Assembly: GCA_002919195.1 (NCBI GenBank)
Contig: PKEU01000168.1
Coordinates: forward strand, 1 to 32,569
Origin: a bacterium
Lineage (GTDB): Bacteria; Bacillota; Limnochordia; DTU080; RSA5
DNA length: 32,569 nt
Direction of reading: 5' to 3'
Below, piece by piece: positions 1 through 7,373 of the stretch. Positions within the stretch are counted from its first letter, which is position 1, and every line of letters begins with the position of its first letter. Below the pieces are notes generated by a model. The model searched no databases and was not told the DNA's origin. It worked only from the letters and a program-made list of their open reading frames with translations. The translations under genes were made by a program, and so were the position numbers.

Positions 1-266
1 CGGGCGACGATGACCAGGCGATTCTGGAAAAAGACGAGGGCGCTGAAGCCGTGGACGAAGAGGCGCTTGAGGAACCGGCCGAGTACCGTCCTATTCGAGC
101 CACGTATCCGACGGCCTATGTCGTTCACGGGGAGGTGCAGTTCCCGCTGACGATTTTGCCGGCCCGCGAGATGGAGGAGGACGAACCGGAGAGCGAAGAG
201 CCGGCTCCTGCGCCGCCGGCTGACCCCTTCAGGGAGCCTGACGTCCTTCCGATCGATGCCCGGTGA
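1..266 (+). CDS. C-terminal fragment of an unrecognised acidic protein
   Basis: An open frame runs in from the left edge (first full codon at position 3) and stops at the TGA at 264-266, so only about 87 C-terminal residues are visible. The fragment is very acidic and ends in a low-complexity stretch rich in Glu, Pro and Ala, with one more ordered segment (VVHGEVQFPLTI) in the middle. A GTG at 51 could be a start, but the frame is open upstream of it and I see no good ribosome binding site there, so I treat this as the tail of a longer gene. I recognise no family. It lies 104 bp upstream of tamB on the same strand and could belong to an upstream unit. Confidence 0.5.
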   Translation, partial: GDDDQAILEKDEGAEAVDEEALEEPAEYRPIRATYPTAYVVHGEVQFPLTILPAREMEEDEPESEEPAPAPPADPFREPDVLPIDAR

Positions 267-330
267 GAAAAGAACGGCGGCCGGGCCCGGCGCGTGGAAA
301 AGCATGTACCGGTATTTTCCCTCGCGGCCT

Positions 331-361
331 GCAGGAGGAAGGGCGGCAGGTGTAACCGAAG
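331..361 (+). repeat. Copy 1 of a dispersed intergenic element (GCAGGAGGAA ... GAA)
   Basis: The sequence starts GCAGGAGGAA, has a GGTGT pentamer 18 bases from its start, and a CGAAG 26 bases from its start. A second intergenic stretch at 32397-32427 has the same opening ten bases, the same GGTGT and a GAAA at nearly the same distance. The AGGAGG inside it is about 32 bp from the tamB ATG, too far to act as that gene's ribosome binding site. Function unknown. Confidence 0.4.
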
Positions 362-370
362 TCTCGAGGC

Positions 371-3300
371 ATGAGTTTTGAACCGACCCGTCGACCCCAA
401 GGCGACCGGGAAAACGCTCCTCTTCGTTCCCGTACTTTTCGGCGCACAGCGATCATCGCAGCGGGTCTCCTCCTGATCGCGGGCGTCCTCTGGCAGGGCG
501 GCCTTTACCTATCCGACCTCGCCCAGGAGGAACTGGCCCGGATTGTCGAGGAAGCGGCCGGCCCCTCCGCCAGTGTCGGCGGGGTCGGTTTCGCGCTGCC
601 CAATCGTGTGACCATCCGCGACATTGAAGCTGGTCCGGTCAAAGCCGGTGAGCTGCGCATCAATCTCTCGCTCCCTGGACTGCTCCGGCGGGATCCGCTC
701 GGCGCGATACGCCGGTTTTCTCTTTTGGAGGGCGAGCTGGATCTCCACGGCGAGGGGTCAACGGCCACCTTTTGGGCGCAGGGTGAAGTGTCCCTCGAGG
801 AGGAAGGGTTTTCCCTCCTCTGGGAGCAGGGCGAGATCGAGCTCGGCGGCGAAATCTGGCGGCACCGGGGCCGCGGCCGGATCGTCGACGGCGCCCTGGT
901 CGAGGCAGAGCTCTCGTTGATCGCTCCCGGTGAGGTCGACTCCCGCCTTGACGTCGCCCTGTCGCCAGCGCAGACGGCGCGCGCTGACCAGCTGCACATT
1001 CGCGGATCCGCTCTTCCCCTTGTCAAGGTATGGGAGGGTGTCCGGGCATTCATCGCGTCCGGCGTCCTTGACCAGTGGCCCGCGCCCACCCAGGGCGAGA
1101 TGGATCTCGACCTATGGCTTGACGTCGAGGATTTTCGTCCCCTTTCGGCACGGGGCCGCGCGACGGTATCCGAGATGGTTTGGAGCCCGGTCGAGACAGA
1201 CCGCGCCCAGTTCCACTTGGACGCTGAGGGCCCCTTTGGGGAAAGCCTTCCGACGGCTGGTGACGCCAATGCCGGCTCATCTCCAGCGGACTGGACGGTG
1301 ACTCTTGCGGTTGAGCTGGGACGAGGCAGGATGTACCATCATGAAATCGTGGAAGCGCGGGGCGTCGTGACGGGAAGCCCCCAAGGGTGGAGCGTCAAAG
1401 GCGTCGAGGGCCAAGGTCCGGCCGGGGCTTATTACCGAGCCGAAGCTCACCTCAGCCCGAAGGGCAGTGAAGGGCCTCACATCCTCATCGACGGCGAACA
1501 TGTACCGTTGAAGGAGGCGCTTCTCTGGCTCACACCCGCTGGGCAAGCTCCAGCCCGTGAGGGCGAAGGGCACGCCAAGGCCAAAGAGGCGCAGGCGAGC
1601 CCCGGGTTAGAAGATCTTCTGGGTCAACTGGCCGGGACGGTGTCGGGGAGCATTCGCCTCCAACTGGGAGAGACCCCGATCGGCGTCGAGGGCCAGGTGG
1701 AGCTTAACGACGCGTGGGTCGGGCCCTTGAGGCTCGCAGCGGGAAACGTCCACTTTGAGTCGAGGGGCGCTGCCTCCCGGGGCGCTACCGTCTCGGGGGA
1801 ACTGGAGCTGGGCGGCGGCCGGGTGGCCCTGAGCGGCGTGACCGTCCACCCCGAGGAGCTTTCAGGAGCTGTGTCGCTGGAGGGGGTGGCGCTTCCGGCC
1901 CTCGAAACCTTGGTCCGGGCGGCGGGCCTCTCTGCAGGCCCCCAGCGTTGGCGAGGCCGGATCAGCGGCGAGGTGCAACTCCATGGCACACCGGAGTCTC
2001 CGGGGCTCTCGGGCCGGCTGATCGGCGAACGGGCGGGCTTTGGAAGCATCGCTTGGGACGCCGTTGAAGCCAGCGGCAAATGGCGCGGCGAGCAGTGGGA
2101 GATCCAAACCTTTGAGGCCCGCGGGCCGGGCGAGTTTCGCGCAGAGGGCAAAGGCCGCGGGAGCGTGGGCCAGGGATACCAGCTCGAATTGGTGTGGCAC
2201 GGGCTGAGTTTCAAAGATCTAGGCGAGATCTTGAGCGTCGATTTCGCGCGGCGCATCGACGGTGCGATCAGCGGCGAACTGCATGTCCAAGAGAAAGAGG
2301 GGCGTACCGAACTGTGGGGGCGAGGAGACGCGGCGAGCGGAGAACACCCCCACAAACTCGAAGCCTCCTTTGCTTTCCAGGGCGATCTGGATCAAGGCGT
2401 CGAGGTGGAGGGCACTCTTGCCGCGGGTGACGGTGAAGCGAAGGTTTCGCTGGTTTGGGGGCGTCAACACGGCCGCATCGCCGCGACCCTCGATGCAATG
2501 CCCCTCGCTGCAGGCGGCCGCCTGTTGGGGCTTGCGGGCATCGACGGCGCCGTCACGGGCCAGGTCCAATTTGAGCAGAGCCCTGGCCGGAGCGTGGTGG
2601 GAAGCGCGGACCTTTCCATCCCACAGCTGGATGCCGGCGTCCTTGTCATTCACGACGCGGCGATTTCGTTGGAGCTTGACGGAACTTTATCCGCCGAGGC
2701 AATGGAGGTCGCGCGCTGCTCGTCTTGCTTGTTTGGAGAAGGCTGGATTCGCGGGCGGATCGCCGCGAGCAAAGGGAGTCGTAAGAGCGATCCTTTCTCG
2801 CTGCGCCTCCACTTGCTTGGCGATGAGGTCGCGCTGGACCCCGCGGTGATCCCGTTGTGGGGAGGACGGGTGGAGCTGGAGGGAGGAGCCCGCCGGTCCC
2901 AGGGCGGCTGGGAGCTTGGGTTGAAGTCTGCAGGAAGCCGCTTGGAATACTCTGGGTCCGGCATGCTCGCCCGGTTGGATTATCAGGCCAACCTCACAGG
3001 ACCGCTCGCGTCGCCCCAGCTTCAAGCCGCCTTTCGGGTGCGGGAAGGAGAGATCGATCTCTTTCGCCTGTCAGGGTGGGGAGGCGGCAAGTCCTCCTCG
3101 TTACGGGGTATCGATCTCGATGCCGATGTGGACATCTCGAGCCTCCGCTTGTCCGCGCGGTCGCTCCTCGACGCGGAAGTGCGGGGGAGCCTCAACGTCA
3201 AGACGGTGGGCGGCGAGCTTCACGCCCAGGGCTCGGTGGGCGTGGTCCGGGGCTTCTTTGGTTACCTGGGCCGCCGGTTTGAGATCGTCCGGGGCGTTGC

Positions 3301-3826
3301 TGACTTTCCCGGGGGCGGGATCATCCCCCAACTGGATGTCATGGGAACGACCCGCACCCAAGGGGTGACCCTCATCGTCGAGGCGACGGGCCCGGCGGAT
3401 GACTTGGTCTTGTCGGCCCGCACGGATCCGCCTGTCGATCAGGAGCGCTTGCGGGAGCTGATGATGGAGCCGTTGGGCACGGGCGCTCAAGGCCTGAGCG
3501 GCGACTGGAAGGTGCTGGCGTCGGCCCTTTCCCGGGCGTTAAACCGGCAAGTCGTCTCGGAGTTTTACTGGACGGTCGAGCGGGCGCTGGAGGACGCGTT
3601 GGACCTGGATCTGGTCCAGATCGCGCCCGGCGAACAGGAGCTGGAGCTCACCTTGGGCAAGTACATCGGCTCCCGCCTGTTTGTCGCCTACCAGCGCAGC
3701 TTGAGCCGGGCCGAGCAGGACCGGATCGATCTAGAGTATCGCCTCGGACGCTACGGCCAGCTGCGGACCCGCTGGGACCGCCAGGAGGGCACTCACCTGG
3801 ATATAGGTGTCTCGCTGCCCTTTTAA
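371..3826 (+). CDS. tamB: TamB-like translocation and assembly module protein (AsmA/TamB, DUF490)
   Basis: The 1151-residue protein has one N-terminal membrane anchor (about residues 25-48) followed by a very long region rich in beta strands. The last 200 or so residues fit the TamB C-terminal domain, including LELTLGKYIGSRLFVAYQRS and a final SLPF. TamB proteins span the periplasm as a grooved beta structure and are linked to outer-membrane protein assembly and to phospholipid movement between the membranes. The length is close to the E. coli protein (about 1260). The ATG at 371 is the first start after an in-frame TAA at 353; its nearby Shine-Dalgarno is weak. The gene sits 188 bp upstream of bamA, the usual neighbour in diderm Firmicutes, and in this lineage TamB may work directly with BamA because no TamA is seen. 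The family is clear; which substrate it handles cannot be read from the sequence. Confidence 0.9.
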   Translation: MSFEPTRRPQGDRENAPLRSRTFRRTAIIAAGLLLIAGVLWQGGLYLSDLAQEELARIVEEAAGPSASVGGVGFALPNRVTIRDIEAGPVKAGELRINLSLPGLLRRDPLGAIRRFSLLEGELDLHGEGSTATFWAQGEVSLEEEGFSLLWEQGEIELGGEIWRHRGRGRIVDGALVEAELSLIAPGEVDSRLDVALSPAQTARADQLHIRGSALPLVKVWEGVRAFIASGVLDQWPAPTQGEMDLDLWLDVEDFRPLSARGRATVSEMVWSPVETDRAQFHLDAEGPFGESLPTAGDANAGSSPADWTVTLAVELGRGRMYHHEIVEARGVVTGSPQGWSVKGVEGQGPAGAYYRAEAHLSPKGSEGPHILIDGEHVPLKEALLWLTPAGQAPAREGEGHAKAKEAQASPGLEDLLGQLAGTVSGSIRLQLGETPIGVEGQVELNDAWVGPLRLAAGNVHFESRGAASRGATVSGELELGGGRVALSGVTVHPEELSGAVSLEGVALPALETLVRAAGLSAGPQRWRGRISGEVQLHGTPESPGLSGRLIGERAGFGSIAWDAVEASGKWRGEQWEIQTFEARGPGEFRAEGKGRGSVGQGYQLELVWHGLSFKDLGEILSVDFARRIDGAISGELHVQEKEGRTELWGRGDAASGEHPHKLEASFAFQGDLDQGVEVEGTLAAGDGEAKVSLVWGRQHGRIAATLDAMPLAAGGRLLGLAGIDGAVTGQVQFEQSPGRSVVGSADLSIPQLDAGVLVIHDAAISLELDGTLSAEAMEVARCSSCLFGEGWIRGRIAASKGSRKSDPFSLRLHLLGDEVALDPAVIPLWGGRVELEGGARRSQGGWELGLKSAGSRLEYSGSGMLARLDYQANLTGPLASPQLQAAFRVREGEIDLFRLSGWGGGKSSSLRGIDLDADVDISSLRLSARSLLDAEVRGSLNVKTVGGELHAQGSVGVVRGFFGYLGRRFEIVRGVADFPGGGIIPQLDVMGTTRTQGVTLIVEATGPADDLVLSARTDPPVDQERLRELMMEPLGTGAQGLSGDWKVLASALSRALNRQVVSEFYWTVERALEDALDLDLVQIAPGEQELELTLGKYIGSRLFVAYQRSLSRAEQDRIDLEYRLGRYGQLRTRWDRQEGTHLDIGVSLPF

Positions 3827-4014
3827 TGTTTCCTCCGGCAACAGCTGCCGAAAATGTGGTCTTTTGCCCGTGCCTTTTCGGGAGGAGACCCTAATTTTCG
3901 AGGCGAAAGTGGCATGGCGTAAGCGCGACGCGTGTGGCATGAATCACGCTTCCCAGGGGGAAAGGTGAGGTTCACCGCGCCTTTGCCACCCGGTGGAAGA
4001 GGAGGTTTTTTCCC

Positions 4015-5718
4015 TTGAGATTGCACATCGCCTTGAGGCGAGCGATTGCCCTTACCCTTTGCCTTACCCTTTGGCTCTCCCTGCCTTTGGGCGCCGGAGC
4101 GCAAGCTGAGGATGATCAAAAGGGCGCTCAAGACCCGATTGTTCGCGCGATCGTGGTCGAGGGGAATGTCGAAGTGGACACCGAGACCATCCTCAACCAG
4201 GTGCAAGCGACGAAAGTGGGCGAGCCCCTCGACATCGACGGTCTGCGCGAGGACGTCTTCCGCATTGCGGATCTCGGTTATTTTGAGTCGATCGAACCCG
4301 AACTTTACACCGTGGACGAAGACGGTGTCCGGGTCGTTTTTAACATCGTCGAGTTTCCGGTGGTTCGCGAGATCACGATCGCCGTCGCGGAAAACGTGGT
4401 CGAGCCTTCGAGGGTACGGGCGCTCCTCGACGTCGAGACGGGCAAAGTGCTCAATGCCAACGCGTTGACAGAGAGCTTGCAAAGGCTTCCCGTCGTTTCG
4501 GGTGAACAGCTGGGTTACATCTTGCAAGCGACGCGGGTGGAGCTGACGGGCAGCGACATGGACGTGCTCGCGATCGATGTCGCTCCTGTCCGCGTCGGCG
4601 AGATCATCATCGAGGGCAATGAAAAAACCAAAGAGTACGTGATCCGCCGGGAGCTCACCTTTAAGCCGGGCGACATTTTGGAGATGGAGGCTATTCGCAA
4701 CAGCCTGCGCCGGCTCGGCCAGCTGGGCTATTTTGAGCCGATCATCCCGGACTTTCTCGTCACGGATGACCCGCTCGTCGTGGACATCCACTTGCCGGTG
4801 ACCGAGCACAAGACGGGCCGGGCGGCCTTTGGCGCGGGGTACAGCTCGAGAGACGGCCTTGTCGGGTACATCGAGGTCGACGATACCAACTTCCTCGGCC
4901 GGGGCCAGCAAGCCCGGCTCAAGTGGGAGTTTGGCGGACGGGTCAACATGTACGATCTCGGCTTTACCGAGCCCTATCTTTTCGGCACCTCCACGTCCGC
5001 CGGGTTTAATCTCTATAACCGCCGGCGGCTCGAGCGCGGCGAGTACACCTTGCGGAGCACGGGCGGCGAAGTGACGTTTGGTAGGCCCTTGGGCCAGTTT
5101 ACCCGGGGCTTTCTCAGCTTGCGGCTGGACAACTCCAGCGGCGAGCCGGTCGCGGGGAGCGATTATGAGCCCTGGAGCAACCGGACGCGCAGTATCATCA
5201 CCAGCCTGCGCACCGACACGACCGATTACCTCAACTACCCGACCGAAGGCTTTCGCCATTCGCTCTCCGTGGAGATGGCCGGGTACTTCCTGGGCGGCGA
5301 CACCCGCTTCACCAAGTACCAGACATCGTTTAGCAAGTACTACAAGGTGGGGCGCAACGACCAAACGGTGGCGCTGAGAGTGCTCGCCGGGTACGGTGTC
5401 GGCGAACTTCCCCCGCAGGAGATGTTTCGGGTCGGCGGTTCGGAGACCGTCAGAGGATACCGCTACGGCGAGATGCGGGGCGATCGCATGCTTGTCGCCC
5501 AGGCGGAGTACCGTTTCCCCATCAATGAGACGATTCACGGAGCTGTCTTTTTCGACCTGGGCAACGCCTGGGACAATGAGGCGATCGACTTGACGGACCT
5601 TAAGCGAGGGTTTGGTGTCGGTATCCGGTTTAACACGCCTCTCGGCGTGATGCGCATCGACTACGGGATCGGCGAGCGAGGCGGAGAAGCCTACTTCAGC
5701 CTGGGCCCGACGTTTTAA
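4015..5718 (+). CDS. bamA: BamA outer-membrane protein assembly factor (Omp85 family)
   Basis: BamA folds and inserts beta-barrel proteins into the outer membrane. The TTG at 4015 is chosen because AAGAGGAGG lies 9 bases upstream and it opens a standard signal peptide (basic start, hydrophobic core, cut near GAGAQA at residues 25-30). After it come three POTRA-like repeats (about residues 38-115, 116-192 and 193-268), each with the paired pattern of a glycine-asparagine turn and a LGYFE-type helix end. A C-terminal Omp85 barrel follows (about 270-567), with the conserved loop-6 motif VRGY at 479-482 and a terminal Phe. E. coli BamA has five POTRA domains and about 810 residues, so this is a short form. 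The 188 bp upstream contains a small hairpin (3836-3850) but no promoter I trust. It is followed by ompH. Confidence 0.96.
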   Translation: MRLHIALRRAIALTLCLTLWLSLPLGAGAQAEDDQKGAQDPIVRAIVVEGNVEVDTETILNQVQATKVGEPLDIDGLREDVFRIADLGYFESIEPELYTVDEDGVRVVFNIVEFPVVREITIAVAENVVEPSRVRALLDVETGKVLNANALTESLQRLPVVSGEQLGYILQATRVELTGSDMDVLAIDVAPVRVGEIIIEGNEKTKEYVIRRELTFKPGDILEMEAIRNSLRRLGQLGYFEPIIPDFLVTDDPLVVDIHLPVTEHKTGRAAFGAGYSSRDGLVGYIEVDDTNFLGRGQQARLKWEFGGRVNMYDLGFTEPYLFGTSTSAGFNLYNRRRLERGEYTLRSTGGEVTFGRPLGQFTRGFLSLRLDNSSGEPVAGSDYEPWSNRTRSIITSLRTDTTDYLNYPTEGFRHSLSVEMAGYFLGGDTRFTKYQTSFSKYYKVGRNDQTVALRVLAGYGVGELPPQEMFRVGGSETVRGYRYGEMRGDRMLVAQAEYRFPINETIHGAVFFDLGNAWDNEAIDLTDLKRGFGVGIRFNTPLGVMRIDYGIGERGGEAYFSLGPTF

Positions 5719-5726
5719 CGCAGTGT

Positions 5727-5751
5727 AAGGCCAGCGAGTCCGCTGGCCTTT
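5727..5751 (+). terminator. Perfect 10-bp hairpin between bamA and ompH, possible attenuator
   Basis: AAGGCCAGCG (5727-5736) and CGCTGGCCTT (5741-5750) pair perfectly around an AGTC loop. Only three T residues follow before an A-run that leads into the ompH ribosome binding site. That is short for a full terminator, so it may instead reduce read-through or protect the bamA mRNA end. Confidence 0.55.
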
Positions 5752-5770
5752 AAAAAAGGAGCGATGAGAC

Positions 5771-6229
5771 TTGAAAATCTCCCGTGCATGGATGCTGGCG
5801 GCCGCGGCGGTGGCGGTGGTCGCCGCTGCGGTCGTGATCTTGAATCCCCTCGCGGCCCAAACGCAGTCGACGGTGGGCTACGTCGATTCGGAACTTTTGA
5901 TCCAGGCCTACGCCGGGCGCGAGATCGAGGCCGCCCGCGAGGCTGTGCGTCAAGAACGGGACCGGCTGCAAGAGGAGTTTGACCGCCTATCGGCCGATCT
6001 CGACGAGGCCGCAAAGGAACAACTGTTTAACGAGTATCAAGGGCGCCTGGAAGCGTATGAGCAAGAGCTGGGCACCGAAATTGAAGAGCGCCTCAACGAG
6101 ATCGGGGAGGTGCTGGAGGCCGTCGCCCGGGAAAACGGGGTCACGGTTGTCGTCGACCGGGCCGCGGTGGTATGGGGAGGCGTCGACCTCACGGGCGAGG
6201 TCTTGCGCCGTTTGGGCGTGCTCGACTGA
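5771..6229 (+). CDS. ompH: OmpH/Skp family periplasmic chaperone
   Basis: This 152-residue protein has a signal peptide or anchor (hydrophobic Ala/Val run at about residues 8-29), then VGYVDSELLIQAY, which matches the start of the Skp beta core, then a long charged helical arm (about 50-110), and a return to the core with the strand VTVVVDRAAVVWGGVDLT. That is the order found in Skp, a trimeric chaperone that holds unfolded outer-membrane proteins in its helical arms. The TTG start at 5771 is supported by AAGGAG at 5756-5761. It lies between bamA and lpxD, the order also known in proteobacteria and Negativicutes. The sequence shows no lipobox. Confidence 0.9.
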   Translation: MKISRAWMLAAAAVAVVAAAVVILNPLAAQTQSTVGYVDSELLIQAYAGREIEAAREAVRQERDRLQEEFDRLSADLDEAAKEQLFNEYQGRLEAYEQELGTEIEERLNEIGEVLEAVARENGVTVVVDRAAVVWGGVDLTGEVLRRLGVLD

Positions 6230-6308
6230 CCGCTGGCGACGGTGGCTTAAGACGGGAAAGACTAGGAAAGGCGCACGGGTGAATTCCTAGGGAAGGGAAG
6301 TATGGAGG

Positions 6309-7373
6309 ATGTTGCGGCTCGACGAGATCGCACGCCTCGTCGGCGGAAAGTTGGATGGCCCGCCTGACCTTGTGATCACCGGAGCAGCGCCGGTCGATCA
6401 GGCGGGGCCGGGAGATATCACCTTTGCTGCTGAAAAACGGTACTTTGAGGCGGCCCGGACCAGCGCGGCCGCCTGCGTCATTGTTCCCGAGGACGCGCCA
6501 GAGCTCGAGCGGCCGACGATCCGGGTGGCGAGCCCGAGGCTTGCCTGGGCCCAGGTGCTGGAGGCGCTGGCACCCAAACCCCAGCATCCCGTGGGGATCC
6601 ACGAGAGCGCGGTCGTGGCTGAAGATGCCCGGATCGGCAAAAACGTCTCCATCCAGGCCAATGTGGTGGTAGGACCCCGGGCGGTGATCGGCGACGGGGT
6701 CGTTTTGTGCCCGGGAGTCTTTGTCGGCGCGGACTGCGTCATCGGGGAAGGGAGTCTCCTCTATCCCAACGTCACCGTGATGGATCGGGTCACCATCGGC
6801 AAGTCCGTCATCATCCACGCGGGCGCCGTGATCGGCAGCGACGGCTTTGGTTACGTCACGGTCAACGGCACGCACCGCAAAGTGCCCCACATCGGTACGG
6901 TGTTGATTGAGGACAACGTGGAGATCGGCGCCAATGTCACGGTGGATCGGGGCGTCTGTGGGGCGACTCGGATCGGTCGCGGCACCAAGATCGACAACCT
7001 GGTTCAGATCGGGCACAATGTGGAGATCGGCGAAGACTGCCTGGTCGTGGCCATGTCGGGGATCGCAGGCAGCGCGCGCATCGGCAACCGGGTGACCCTG
7101 GCCGGCCAGTCGGGCGTGGCCGGGCACCTCACCGTGGGCGATGGGTGCGTGGTAGCGGCCAGAGGGCTGGTGGCGAGGGACCTGGCCCCCAATTCTTTTG
7201 TCTCCGGCTTTCCGGCGCGGCCTCACAGAGAAAACATGCGGGTGATCGCCGCGACCCACAAACTGCCTGAGGCTTTGGAGAGCCTTGCGGCGCTCAAGCG
7301 CCAGTTGACACAGCTCCAGGAGCGCCTGGAGCGGTTGGAGGAGGATCTCCCCGCGCCCGGTGAGCTCCGATGA
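6309..7373 (+). CDS. lpxD: LpxD, UDP-3-O-(3-hydroxyacyl)glucosamine N-acyltransferase
   Basis: LpxD adds the second hydroxyacyl chain, at the 2-amino group, in lipid A synthesis, using acyl-ACP in the cytoplasm. The 354-residue protein has the N-terminal uridine-binding domain (about 1-95), a left-handed parallel beta helix of hexapeptide repeats (about 98-285), and a C-terminal helical tail (about 300-354) for the ACP-binding trimer end. The catalytic His of E. coli (H239) matches H236 in LVQIGHN, and H276 matches H273 in VAGH. The ATG at 6309 has a purine-rich GGGAAGGGAAG about 8 bases upstream; TTG 6312 in the same frame is a possible alternative. An inverted repeat CTAGGAA/TTCCTAG (6262-6290) lies in the 79-bp gap after ompH. 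Its stop overlaps the next start as ATGA. Confidence 0.97.
   Translation: MLRLDEIARLVGGKLDGPPDLVITGAAPVDQAGPGDITFAAEKRYFEAARTSAAACVIVPEDAPELERPTIRVASPRLAWAQVLEALAPKPQHPVGIHESAVVAEDARIGKNVSIQANVVVGPRAVIGDGVVLCPGVFVGADCVIGEGSLLYPNVTVMDRVTIGKSVIIHAGAVIGSDGFGYVTVNGTHRKVPHIGTVLIEDNVEIGANVTVDRGVCGATRIGRGTKIDNLVQIGHNVEIGEDCLVVAMSGIAGSARIGNRVTLAGQSGVAGHLTVGDGCVVAARGLVARDLAPNSFVSGFPARPHRENMRVIAATHKLPEALESLAALKRQLTQLQERLERLEEDLPAPGELR

Noticed and set aside
3823-5538. Long open frame (571 codons) on the minus strand across bamA
   Set aside because: It lies antisense to a clear BamA, has a His/Asp/Val-rich make-up typical of a mirror frame in GC-rich DNA, and contains no motif.
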